A stretch of DNA of 6,807 nt from JAWXVE01 sp044425575 (GTDB taxonomy: Bacteria > Bacillota > Clostridia > Lachnospirales > Lachnospiraceae). Both the position numbers and the translations under genes were made by a program. This document shows positions 1-6,078 of the stretch, piece after piece. Positions within the stretch are counted from its first letter, which is position 1, and the number at the start of each line of letters is the position of its first letter. The DNA lies in the NCBI GenBank assembly GCA_044425575.1, contig JAWXVE010000091.1:1-6807 (forward strand), written 5' to 3'. The notes under the pieces are model-generated. The model saw only the letters and a list, made by a program, of their open reading frames with translations. It had not been told where the DNA came from and did not search any database.

Positions 1-1
1 C

Positions 2-151
2 CTATGCATTCCTACGTGGGGAGTAGGTAGTGAACTAGCGGATTATCAGGATACCTTTTGGAATCTAGAACGACTAGGAAGACAACTTTCCGTAGTGGAT
101 AGCATTACTGTCGTAAACGGAATCAAGGCTATGGCAATGTTACTAAAATAA
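2..151 (+). CDS. C-terminal end of an unrecognised protein (partial, 5' end outside the window)
   Basis: An open frame enters at the left edge and runs for 49 codons to a TAA at 149-151. The visible peptide begins LCIPTWGVGSELADYQ and ends in a hydrophobic VVNGIKAMAMLLK. The composition is that of a folded soluble protein: mixed charge, Trp and Tyr present, no low complexity. That the frame is real is supported by the strong intrinsic terminator starting one base after the stop. It is the only plus-strand gene seen and converges on the minus-strand rlmD-like gene. I do not recognise the family from this tail, and no catalytic motif is visible, so no function is proposed. Confidence 0.7.
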   Translation, partial: LCIPTWGVGSELADYQDTFWNLERLGRQLSVVDSITVVNGIKAMAMLLK

Positions 152-152
152 G

Positions 153-193
153 AAAAACTATCACTTACGACATACAGTAGGTGGTAGTTTTTT
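153..193 (+). terminator. Strong intrinsic terminator of the partial left-edge gene
   Basis: A 16-bp stem pairs 153-168 (AAAAACTATCACTTAC) with 177-192 (GTAGGTGGTAGTTTTT), with two G-T wobbles and an 8-nt loop (169-176). A run of six T covers 188-193. It begins one base after the TAA of the plus-strand gene. Because the stem starts in an A run, it could also work weakly in the minus direction. Confidence 0.85.
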
Positions 194-368
194 ATTGGTA
201 TAAAATGATGAATCTGTGGGAATAGTGTGATTTCTCGGGAATAATGTGATGGAATAGGAGGTGGATTTGTGGAAATAATATGACGGCGATTGTGGCTGTA
301 ATGTGGCGTATTACAAAAGGCGAGATTCTATTTCTAAAATCTCGTACACGATACTTACTTATCTATAT
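194..368. other. Gene-free intergenic stretch with degenerate G/T-rich repeats and a hairpin
   Basis: No supportable gene lies between the two terminators. Two 14-mers, GGGAATAGTGTGAT (218-231) and GGGAATAATGTGAT (237-250), differ at one base. Looser relatives follow near 270-284 (GTGGAAATAATATGA region) and 291-307. A 7-bp inverted repeat, CGAGATT (321-327) and AATCTCG (338-344), has a 10-nt loop and no T run, so it is not called a terminator. The function of this stretch is unknown; it may be decayed sequence. Confidence 0.4.
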
Positions 369-406
369 AAAAAAAGGCTTGAACTTCGCATTGAAATTCA
401 AGCCTT
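369..406 (-). terminator. Intrinsic terminator downstream of the rlmD-like gene
   Basis: A perfect 10-bp inverted repeat joins AAGGCTTGAA (374-383) to TTCAAGCCTT (397-406) with a 13-nt loop. Read on the minus strand the stem is followed by seven or more T (complement of A 369-375). It lies about 150 nt beyond the rlmD stop. T-rich sequence also follows on the plus strand (410-421), so it may act in both directions between the convergent genes. The 407-556 stretch between it and the stop holds short T runs and a 6-bp inverted repeat (TAGGGT/ACCCTA), but no gene. Confidence 0.8.
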
Positions 407-556
407 ATATTTTTGATTTTTAGGGTGTCATCTATCTACTTACTCTGAAATACCCTATGTCATCTGTTTTTTAGCCTATTTTTAGGGGTGAAAAATGGCA
501 CTTTTTTATCGGTTTTTTTGCTCCAAAATCGCCCCAAAACCACTATATGTTGTGGT

Positions 557-1975
557 CTAACCCTCGTTTTTTGCTGTTTCACCACAACGTGTCATCAGAG
601 TTATTGTCTCTACGTGAACCGTTCCAGGAAACATGTCAACGCACACCGCTTTCTCCATGCAATACCCATTCTCTAGAAATACCCCAAGGTCCCTTGCAAG
701 ACTTGTCGGTTTACAAGAGATATACAGAATTTGCTCTACCCCATAATCAATAATCTTCGTAATTGCCTTAGGGTGGATTCCGTCTCTTGGCGGATCAAGT
801 ACGATAAAGTCAGGTTTTTCTTCAATGGTATCTAAGACTTTCAACACATCACCTGCAATGAATTCGCAGTTTGTAATGCCATTGAGCTTAGCATTTACCT
901 TAGCTGCCTCCACTGCCTCTTCCACAATTTCCACTCCTACTACCCTTTTGGCAACAGGGGATAACATCTGTGTAATCGTTCCTGTTCCACTATATAAGTC
1001 AAATATTACAGATTCTTTCCCCTCTAACTCCCCAATATAATCACGGGCTGTGGTGTATAAGACTTCCGCCCCTAATGTATTTGTTTGAAAAAATGAAAAT
1101 TGGGAGATTTTAAAGGTCATTCCCAGAATCTTCTCATGAAAATAATCCTTTCCATATAAGATCTTTGTATCATCACTTTGCACCACATCGGCTACTGAGT
1201 CATTTAACGTATGTAGTATTCCAGCAATTTGACCCGACAATTGGCCACTGTGTTCCAACTCCAAGTACGCATCTACTAATCCTTCCATAGAAATCATCTC
1301 TTGTGTAGAGGTAATACAAGCAATTAGAATCTCTCCCGTATACTTTGCCTTACGCACAAGCAAATGACGCAAGTATCCTTCGTGTCGCAACCTATGATAG
1401 AAACTTGCTTCTCTCTTGGCAAAATAATCTAATGTAGTAGCTAGAATCAATCGATAGTCTTCATCTACAATCTGACAATGTGATACCGTTACAATATCAT
1501 AGAAACCGCCACGTTTATGCATTCCTAATGCTAATGGGCCATTCTTAAATGTATCACCAAAGGAAAATTCCATCTTGTTGCGATAAGCATATTGTTCAGG
1601 ACTGCCCTTTATTCCTTGGAATTCATAAGCAGTCTTTGGATCTTCACCACGTTGTCTATACACATCATCTAATAACCCTTGCACTTGACTTTCTTTCAAT
1701 GCCAATTGTTCTTGGTATGGCAGATTTTGGTAAGTACATCCTCCACAAGCACCAAAATGTGGACATGGGCTTTCCACTTCATTCCACGCCTTTTCTAATA
1801 CGGCTACTAAGCGAGCTTCCGCTTTTCCTTTTCGCACTTTATTGACTACTGCCTCTACCTTCTGACCTACTAAAGCATTTTTAATTATGACACCTTTGTC
1901 ATCTATTGTCAAAATCCCCTTGTTAGGGAACTCTACACGCTGAATGATTCCAGATACTACTTGTCCTTTTTTCAT
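557..1975 (-). CDS. rlmD: 23S rRNA (uracil-C5)-methyltransferase, RlmD/RlmCD (RumA) family
   Basis: This 472-aa enzyme transfers a methyl group from S-adenosylmethionine to C5 of a 23S rRNA uracil. In Gram-positives one such enzyme (RlmCD) is known to modify both U747 and U1939, so the exact target is inferred. Residues 1-60 form a TRAM-like RNA-binding domain. Cys71, Cys77, Cys80 (CPHFGACGGC) and Cys167 fit the C-x5-C-x2-C...C iron-sulfur site. The SAM-binding loop is FDLYSGTGT at 325-333, followed by LDPPRDG at 393-399. The nucleophile is Cys421 in ISCKPTSLARDL and the general base is Glu456 in HVETITL. The 35-residue gap between them equals that of E. coli RumA. Length is normal for the family. 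The ribosome binding site is modest (AAAGGG about 12 nt upstream). It follows the acidic membrane-protein gene, from which a hairpin separates it, and ends in a terminator near 369-406. Confidence 0.95.
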   Translation of the reverse strand: MKKGQVVSGIIQRVEFPNKGILTIDDKGVIIKNALVGQKVEAVVNKVRKGKAEARLVAVLEKAWNEVESPCPHFGACGGCTYQNLPYQEQLALKESQVQGLLDDVYRQRGEDPKTAYEFQGIKGSPEQYAYRNKMEFSFGDTFKNGPLALGMHKRGGFYDIVTVSHCQIVDEDYRLILATTLDYFAKREASFYHRLRHEGYLRHLLVRKAKYTGEILIACITSTQEMISMEGLVDAYLELEHSGQLSGQIAGILHTLNDSVADVVQSDDTKILYGKDYFHEKILGMTFKISQFSFFQTNTLGAEVLYTTARDYIGELEGKESVIFDLYSGTGTITQMLSPVAKRVVGVEIVEEAVEAAKVNAKLNGITNCEFIAGDVLKVLDTIEEKPDFIVLDPPRDGIHPKAITKIIDYGVEQILYISCKPTSLARDLGVFLENGYCMEKAVCVDMFPGTVHVETITLMTRCGETAKNEG

Positions 1976-2018
1976 AACTATAATAATCCCTTTTCTTCCT
2001 TCGATTCCAAAACATCAG

Positions 2019-2050
2019 AAACGGAATATCTCATACGAAATATTCCGTCT
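2019..2050 (-). terminator. Probable intrinsic terminator between the small membrane-protein gene and rlmD
   Basis: A perfect 9-bp inverted repeat, ACGGAATAT (2021-2029) and ATATTCCGT (2040-2048), extends to 11 bp with one A-T and one G-T pair. The loop is 10 nt. On the minus strand the stem is followed by TTTCTGATGTTTT, an interrupted T run, so it may terminate only partly and let some transcripts through into rlmD. It lies about 30 nt beyond the stop of the 98-aa gene. Confidence 0.55.
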
Positions 2051-2079
2051 TGCTACTTCTCTTATTACAAATCCTCATG

Positions 2080-2376
2080 CTATTTAGCTGTGTCTTCGTC
2101 TAAAAGTGTTTCTTCTAATTCATCGAAATCTTCTTGCATTTCTTCTTCATACTCATCTTCAAAATCATCAAAATCATCTTCGAAATCTTCATAATCTTCG
2201 AAATAATCTGGAATTAAGTACTTGTAGATTGCAAATGCAATTGCAGCCACTGAAACAATAATACCAATTACAGCTAATGCTGTAACGAATGGACTGATTT
2301 TCTTCTTCTCTTCGTCTTTCTTACTTACTAGATTGTTCAACTTAACCATATTCATGTAATCTTCTAATTTGTTCAT
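2080..2376 (-). CDS. Small single-pass membrane protein with an acidic, aromatic-rich tail (unknown function)
   Basis: This 98-aa protein is not recognised. It has a short N-terminal segment with a lysine/glutamate-rich patch (about residues 18-26), one hydrophobic segment (about 30-55, AVIGIIVSVAAIAFAIYKY) and a C-terminal tail that is almost entirely Asp, Glu, Phe and Tyr from residue 58. The basic patch before the helix suggests N-in, C-out topology by the positive-inside rule (inference). The start at 2376 is chosen over an in-frame ATG at 2385: AGGAAGG (2386-2392) is 9 nt before 2376 but directly abuts the other. It lies 94 nt after pcrA and may share its transcript. A weak TTGAAT-like -35 upstream does not give a convincing own promoter. 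Confidence 0.85.
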   Translation of the reverse strand: MNKLEDYMNMVKLNNLVSKKDEEKKKISPFVTALAVIGIIVSVAAIAFAIYKYLIPDYFEDYEDFEDDFDDFEDEYEEEMQEDFDELEETLLDEDTAK

Positions 2377-2385
2377 ATCGCACAT

Positions 2386-2392
2386 CCTTCCT
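2386..2392 (-). promoter_or_regulatory. Ribosome binding site that decides the start of the 98-aa membrane protein
   Basis: The minus strand reads AGGAAGG, then 9 nt, then ATG at 2376. The upstream in-frame ATG at 2385 follows the site with no spacer, so it cannot be used with this site at normal spacing. Confidence 0.7.
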
Positions 2393-2470
2393 ATTCTTGT
2401 TAATTTCTATTACTAGAATACCACTTTTTCATTCAATTTACTATTAATTTTTGAATTTTTTTCAAGATTT

Positions 2471-4777
2471 TTATATTTTTTCTAATTTTGCAAATGCTGC
2501 TAGCATAATTTTTGTACCAGCTGTTTGGAAATCAACCGTAACTTTATAATCTCTTGGACCTTCCTCAATACTTTGCACTACACCTATTCCATATTTTATA
2601 TGCTTGACTTGATCCCCTGCTTCATAGGATAAAGTAAGACTTGTTAACTCTCCACCTTTTGTTAACTCATTAAACTTCTGCATAGGTGTTTTCTTAAGAT
2701 ATGCTTTTGGCTTTATATCTGGTTGTTTCGCAGGTTGCAATCTACCATGATACTGACTTTGATACGTACTCACGGGAGATTCTTTGAATTGTGTTCGCTC
2801 ATAAGAATCCTCATCATAGGCAACATATTCCTTGCTCTTGGTAGGTGGCGTCTTAGAATCAAGAAGTCCAATTGGAATCTCCTTTACAAAACGACTCACC
2901 ATATTGTATTGAGTTTCTCCACGAATCATCCGCTGCTTCGCACAAGTAATGGTCAGATACTGCTTTGCTCTAGTAATCCCCACATAGGCTAACCGTCTCT
3001 CTTCTTCAATTTCTGTAGGGTCATCTGCCGTAATGGTCATATAGCTTGGAAATACTCCATCTTCCATACCTGCCAAATACACATAAGGGAATTCAAGACC
3101 CTTAGCGCTATGTAACGTCATAAGCAACACTTTATTATCGTCTTCTTTTACCTTATCAAGGTCAGCCACAAGTGCCACTTCTTCCAAGAATTGACCTAAC
3201 GTAGGTTGATCTTCTGTTTCTTCATAGGCCACTACTTTACTCATTAATTCATCAATATGCTCAATACGTGCCTCTGCGTCTTCATCCTCTGACTCTTCTA
3301 ATGCCTTCCGATAACCAGTTGTATCCAAGATATCCTGTAACAAGTCTACCAATCCATAGTACTCCACCTTGCTGCGAAATGCTTGTATCATGGTAACAAA
3401 TGGCACAAGCTTCACTGCACTTCTGCCAATGGTCATAATCTGATCTGCTTCCCGCAAAGCATCGTAGAAACTAATTCCTCGTTCATTGGCATAATCTTGC
3501 ACGCGAGCAATAGTAGTTGCCCCAATTCCTCGCTTTGGAATGTTAATGATACGCTTCACTGCCACATCATCTTTTCCATTATCAATGGTTTTTAAATACG
3601 CCATAATATCCTTGATTTCTTTTCTAGCATAAAAGTTCGTACCGCCTACCACATCATATGGCACCCCCTTAATGACACAACGCTCTTCCACAAGTCGGGC
3701 TTGTGCATTGGTACGGAATAATATGGCGCAATCTCTATAGTCAATTCCCTGTTCTTCTTGCAAATGTATAATGTGCTCTACGATATATTCTGCCTCTGAA
3801 TAAGCCGTGTCAAATTGTTTAAAATGAATCTTGCGACCTTCCCCTTGTGCCGTCCATAGTGCCTTTTCTTTACGCCCTACGTTATTGGAAATCACTGCAT
3901 TGGCCGCATCTAATATCGTCTGAGTGGAACGATAATTTTGCTCTAATTTAATCACGGCTGCATCTGGATATACTTTCTCAAAATCAAGAATGTTGCGGAT
4001 ATTGGCACCACGGAATTTGTAAATGGATTGATCGTCATCTCCTACTACGCACAAGTTGCGATTCTTCATAGCAAGTAACCGAATCAATTCAAACTGTGCC
4101 GTATTGGTATCTTGGTACTCGTCCACCATAATATACCGAAATCGATCTTGATAAGACTCTAGTACATCTGGGCAGGACTTAAAAAGCTCCACCGTCTTCA
4201 CTATAATATCATCGAAATCTAATGCATTATTCTTCTTAAGTGTATTCTGATACTCTCGGTACACAGAAGCAATTTTCTTCTTATTATAATCTCCCATTAC
4301 GCCAAGTTCATATTCCGTTGGCGAGATCAATTCATCTTTTGCCGTAGAAATATGACCAATTAATGTTCTTTCCTTCAACATCTTCGTATCAATCTGCAAT
4401 CTTTTACAGACTTCCTTCATTAACGTCTTCTGGTCATCCGAATCATATATGGTAAAATTATGGTCATATCCAATTCGATCAATATACCTGCGTAAAATAC
4501 GAACGCAAGTTGCATGAAAAGTGGCTACCCATATACTTTCCGAGCCAAATCCCACAATCTCATCAATACGATCACGCATCTCACCCGCAGCTTTGTTGGT
4601 GAAAGTAATTGCCATAATATGATAAGGATTGATTTCTTCTACATCTATCATATGGGCAACACGATGTGTAAATACTCTTGTCTTACCAGAACCTGCGCCT
4701 GCTAAGATTAATACTGGTCCCTCTATGTGCTCTACTGCTCTACTTTGATTTTCATTTAACATTACAGTTTGACTCAT
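2471..4777 (-). CDS. pcrA: ATP-dependent DNA helicase PcrA (UvrD/Rep superfamily 1A)
   Basis: A full-length 768-aa 3'-5' DNA helicase acting in the cytoplasm in nucleotide excision repair, in removing proteins such as RecA from DNA, in plasmid rolling-circle replication, and at stalled RNA polymerase. All superfamily 1 motifs are present in order: Q motif LNENQSRAV (7-15), Walker A AGAGSGKTR (26-34), Ia ITFTNKAAGEM (57-67), TFHAT (86-90), Walker B VDEYQDTN (218-225), III VVGDDDQSIYKFRGA (244-258), IV LEQNYRS (278-284), V TLHSAKGLEFPYV (554-566) and VI EERRLAYVGITRAK (592-605). After a polar linker (about 640-715) comes a Tudor-like C-terminal domain (720-768, GDQVKHIKYGIGVV), known in PcrA to bind RNA polymerase. 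The ribosome binding site AAAGGG lies 7 nt before ATG. A promoter is seen at 4813-4842. No convincing terminator follows the stop. Confidence 0.97.
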   Translation of the reverse strand: MSQTVMLNENQSRAVEHIEGPVLILAGAGSGKTRVFTHRVAHMIDVEEINPYHIMAITFTNKAAGEMRDRIDEIVGFGSESIWVATFHATCVRILRRYIDRIGYDHNFTIYDSDDQKTLMKEVCKRLQIDTKMLKERTLIGHISTAKDELISPTEYELGVMGDYNKKKIASVYREYQNTLKKNNALDFDDIIVKTVELFKSCPDVLESYQDRFRYIMVDEYQDTNTAQFELIRLLAMKNRNLCVVGDDDQSIYKFRGANIRNILDFEKVYPDAAVIKLEQNYRSTQTILDAANAVISNNVGRKEKALWTAQGEGRKIHFKQFDTAYSEAEYIVEHIIHLQEEQGIDYRDCAILFRTNAQARLVEERCVIKGVPYDVVGGTNFYARKEIKDIMAYLKTIDNGKDDVAVKRIINIPKRGIGATTIARVQDYANERGISFYDALREADQIMTIGRSAVKLVPFVTMIQAFRSKVEYYGLVDLLQDILDTTGYRKALEESEDEDAEARIEHIDELMSKVVAYEETEDQPTLGQFLEEVALVADLDKVKEDDNKVLLMTLHSAKGLEFPYVYLAGMEDGVFPSYMTITADDPTEIEEERRLAYVGITRAKQYLTITCAKQRMIRGETQYNMVSRFVKEIPIGLLDSKTPPTKSKEYVAYDEDSYERTQFKESPVSTYQSQYHGRLQPAKQPDIKPKAYLKKTPMQKFNELTKGGELTSLTLSYEAGDQVKHIKYGIGVVQSIEEGPRDYKVTVDFQTAGTKIMLAAFAKLEKI

Positions 4778-4812
4778 TTCTATGCCCTTTATTCCTTTTA
4801 TTCGTAAGTACT

Positions 4813-4842
4813 ATTGTACCATAGGTTGGGCATAATTGGCAC
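4813..4842 (-). promoter_or_regulatory. Likely sigma-A promoter of pcrA (extended -10)
   Basis: On the minus strand a -10 TACAAT (4813-4818) is preceded directly by TGG, an extended -10 TGn element. A -35-like GTGCCA (4837-4842) lies 18 nt further up and matches TTGACA at four of six bases. The -10 is 35 nt before the pcrA ATG, leaving a short leader that contains the AAAGGG site. Confidence 0.55.
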
Positions 4843-4898
4843 CTGTTTTCTGTAATTTGTGGTTTCTGTTGAAAAGCGAAGGGATGAATGCAACATTT

Positions 4899-5045
4899 TT
4901 ATTTAATTAGCTGCCCACCTCTTGTATTCTCTTCTACTAATTTTGCAATCTGACTTAGATCCTCGAAGTCTTGCAAATCTCCTACTTCCAATTTGCCAAA
5001 CAGTCCATGATTCATATTTTGATGCCTTTGCTTATAAACTAACAA
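4899..5045 (-). CDS. Possible small protein of 48 aa (TTG start) or tail of a lost gene
   Basis: The minus strand carries an open frame from a TTG at 5045 to TAA at 4899-4901, placed 7 nt after a good AAGGAG (5053-5058). An internal ATG at 5015, with AAAGG 9 nt before it, would give 38 aa. The peptide is mixed and helix-like in its second half (DLQDFEDLSQIAKLVEEN) and ends GGQLIK. It resembles real coding sequence rather than random frame, but I do not recognise it. The frame stays open for ten codons above the TTG, so it could be the C-terminal remnant of a longer gene. It sits just after the terminator of the 71-aa gene and before the pcrA promoter; no promoter of its own is evident. Confidence 0.4.
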   Translation of the reverse strand: MLVYKQRHQNMNHGLFGKLEVGDLQDFEDLSQIAKLVEENTRGGQLIK

Positions 5046-5063
5046 GGTTACGCTCCTTCCGAC

Positions 5064-5090
5064 AAAAACACCATATTTCTATGATGTTTT
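5064..5090 (-). terminator. Intrinsic terminator of the 114-aa/71-aa two-gene operon
   Basis: On the minus strand an 11-bp stem pairs AAAACATCATA (5090-5080) with TATGGTGTTTT (5075-5065), with one G-T wobble. It is closed by a GAAA tetraloop and followed by a fifth T at 5064. It starts 23 nt after the 71-aa stop codon. Confidence 0.75.
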
Positions 5091-5113
5091 CTTACCAGTG
5101 CTATGTAGTTATT

Positions 5114-5329
5114 TTATGGTTCTAAATCCAAATCTTCTTCATATGCTGCATACATTTGTTCTCGTTCTAGTTGTTTTATCGTTTCTTTATCACTCTCATA
5201 TCCACTTCCAATTTCTGGAGTTTCCAATTCATGTTCTGTGATTTTACCATAAGCATTTTCATGAAATTCTTTCATTGTATCATTCAAAGAGTAGGTTTCC
5301 CCCACATCAGTTACATCTATGATATTCAT
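5114..5329 (-). CDS. Unrecognised acidic 71-aa protein, second gene of a two-gene operon
   Basis: This 71-aa protein is strongly acidic throughout (TEHELETPEIGSGYESDKE region and a final YEEDLDLEP), with no membrane segment or signal peptide. Likely a small soluble protein with helices in 14-30 and 47-65 (inference from composition). It begins 24 nt after the stop of the 114-aa gene and has no clear Shine-Dalgarno sequence, which suggests translational coupling to that gene. A terminator follows 23 nt after its stop, so the two genes form one unit. The acidic character contrasts with the basic end of its neighbour, so the two may bind each other (inference). It could be a truncated version of a longer protein. 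I do not recognise it. Confidence 0.6.
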   Translation of the reverse strand: MNIIDVTDVGETYSLNDTMKEFHENAYGKITEHELETPEIGSGYESDKETIKQLEREQMYAAYEEDLDLEP

Positions 5330-5353
5330 AGCAAGGTATACCCATTTATATTT

Positions 5354-5698
5354 TTATCCATTGGCTAATTTTTTCCTTTTTCTTAATTCACTTCTTGCCC
5401 GTGTATCTGCAAAATCTTTCTTCCAATCTTCAAAGTATTCTCCATCATCTTCTTTAAAAAACTTAGAACTGATAATTAAGTTATCTATCCATTCTACATC
5501 TAATAATTGTCCCGCAATAATGAACATTGATGATAAATCATTCCTAGAACCTTGACCATACAAAACCACTGTCATATCATCTATGGTGTACTTCAAACCT
5601 CTGTATTCAGAACATGTTTTAACATTTTTAAATAAAACACTCTCCATAATGTTATTCTCTACCATCTTCTCTCTTGAAAATACAATCTCTAATTTCAT
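5354..5698 (-). CDS. Unrecognised 114-aa protein, first gene of a two-gene operon
   Basis: The start at 5698 is chosen because AAGGTGG (5706-5712) lies 7 nt before that ATG; an in-frame ATG at 5704 is only one base from the site, and the open frame further up crosses the promoter. The N-terminal two thirds alternate hydrophobic and polar residues in a beta-like pattern (MKLEIVFSRE; LKYTIDDMTVVLYG; MFIIAGQLLDVEWIDNLIIS, residues 58-77). The last third is charged: acidic at 83-96 (EDDGEYFEDW) then basic at 100-110 (RARSELRKRKK). No catalytic motif, signal peptide or clear transmembrane helix is seen. It has its own promoter and is followed 24 nt later by the 71-aa gene. Function unknown; the proximity to a type III toxin-antitoxin locus suggests an accessory island gene but says nothing firm about role. 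Confidence 0.75.
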   Translation of the reverse strand: MKLEIVFSREKMVENNIMESVLFKNVKTCSEYRGLKYTIDDMTVVLYGQGSRNDLSSMFIIAGQLLDVEWIDNLIISSKFFKEDDGEYFEDWKKDFADTRARSELRKRKKLANG

Positions 5699-5749
5699 AA
5701 TCATTCCACCTTTCTTACGGCTATTAATCGTTGGTTTCTGTGTTCTACT

Positions 5750-5778
5750 AGTATAGCACTTTCGAGTCCTTACGGCAA
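5750..5778 (-). promoter_or_regulatory. Sigma-A type promoter of the 114-aa/71-aa operon
   Basis: The minus strand has TTGCCG (5773-5778), a 17-nt spacer and TATACT (5750-5755), with TGC directly before the -10 as an extended -10 element. The -10 is about 50 nt before the ATG at 5698. Spacing and -10 sequence are close to ideal. An 8-bp direct repeat, GCCGTAAG, starts inside the -35 (5769-5776) and recurs in the leader (5714-5721). Confidence 0.7.
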
Positions 5779-5785
5779 GCAAAAG

Positions 5786-5799
5786 CGAACATTCGTTCT
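5786..5799. promoter_or_regulatory. Candidate LexA (SOS) box upstream of the 114-aa gene promoter
   Basis: The plus strand reads CGAACATTCGTTCT, that is GAAC-N4-GTTC with one outer base off the symmetrical CGAAC-N4-GTTCG of Gram-positive LexA/DinR sites. It lies 8 nt upstream of the -35 of the 114-aa operon. A repressor bound here would be at the promoter's upstream edge, which is less usual than overlapping it. The match is by eye; a 4+4 palindrome can occur by chance. Confidence 0.35.
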
Positions 5800-5818
5800 G
5801 TTAAATTGTATTACATTT

Positions 5819-6078
5819 CTAGGTCTGCTTCATATTCTCTGAAATCTTTGCAAAGAGCGTTGCCGCTTCTATCTGTTCATTTTCATTTCCGGGATTAATT
5901 CTTCCATGCCCTCTATGTACTTTGCATTAAATACAAAAGAATAATTGGCAAATTGATTCACGATATGCCCATTATTTTTTAGTTCCCAATATTCAGAGGC
6001 GGTTATCTTTGTTTTATTTTCAAAGTCATAATAGGAAAAATATTCAATTGGTACACCCTTACCCTTTTCAACTATCCG
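5819..6078 (-). pseudogene. Frameshifted, start-less C-terminal relic of an unknown gene
   Basis: Directly after the toxin stop codon, and in the same frame, the minus strand is open for 69 codons (6078-5872; stop 5869-5871) with no ATG until residue 58. It encodes a protein-like sequence including PIEYFSYYDFENKTK, SEYWELKNNGHIVNQF and SFVFNAKYIEGMEELIP. Near 5885-5895 (around CCCGG) a one-base shift moves into a second frame that continues GNENEQIEAATLFAKISENMK and ends QT-TAG at 5819-5821. The simplest reading is the 3' part of a once longer gene that lost its 5' end and one base. The parent family is not recognised. No ribosome binding site or start supports present translation. Confidence 0.6.

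Noticed and set aside
280..423. Plus-strand 47-codon frame starting MTAIVAVMW, with AGGAGG upstream
   Set aside because: The AGGAGG-like site (about 257-262) is some 18 nt from the ATG, and the frame runs through the whole terminator hairpin at 369-406.
549..588. 8-bp inverted repeat GTTGTGGT/ACCACAAC around the rlmD stop
   Set aside because: The 24-nt loop and lack of a T run make it a poor terminator; the hairpin at 369-406 is far better.
488..753. Plus-strand frames overlapping the 3' end of the rlmD-like gene
   Set aside because: They lie antisense to the well-supported methyltransferase C-terminus, including its catalytic region, and have unlikely composition.
1961..2194. Plus-strand serine-rich frame
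   Set aside because: It is the complement of the Asp/Glu-rich tail of the 98-aa membrane protein and has no ribosome binding site.
5761..5769. TTCGAGTCC resembling a tRNA T-loop, possible tRNA end or attachment site
   Set aside because: No matching T-stem, acceptor stem or CCA context surrounds it, and it lies in the spacer of a good promoter.
5699..5782. Upstream extension of the 114-aa gene to an ATG at 5782
   Set aside because: It would put the -10 and most of the promoter inside the coding region and lacks a ribosome binding site, whereas AAGGTGG fits the ATG at 5698.
5885..5895. Programmed -1 frameshift in the relic at CCCGG
   Set aside because: There is no slippery heptamer of the X-XXY-YYZ kind and the first frame has no start codon, so loss of a base in a dead gene is simpler.
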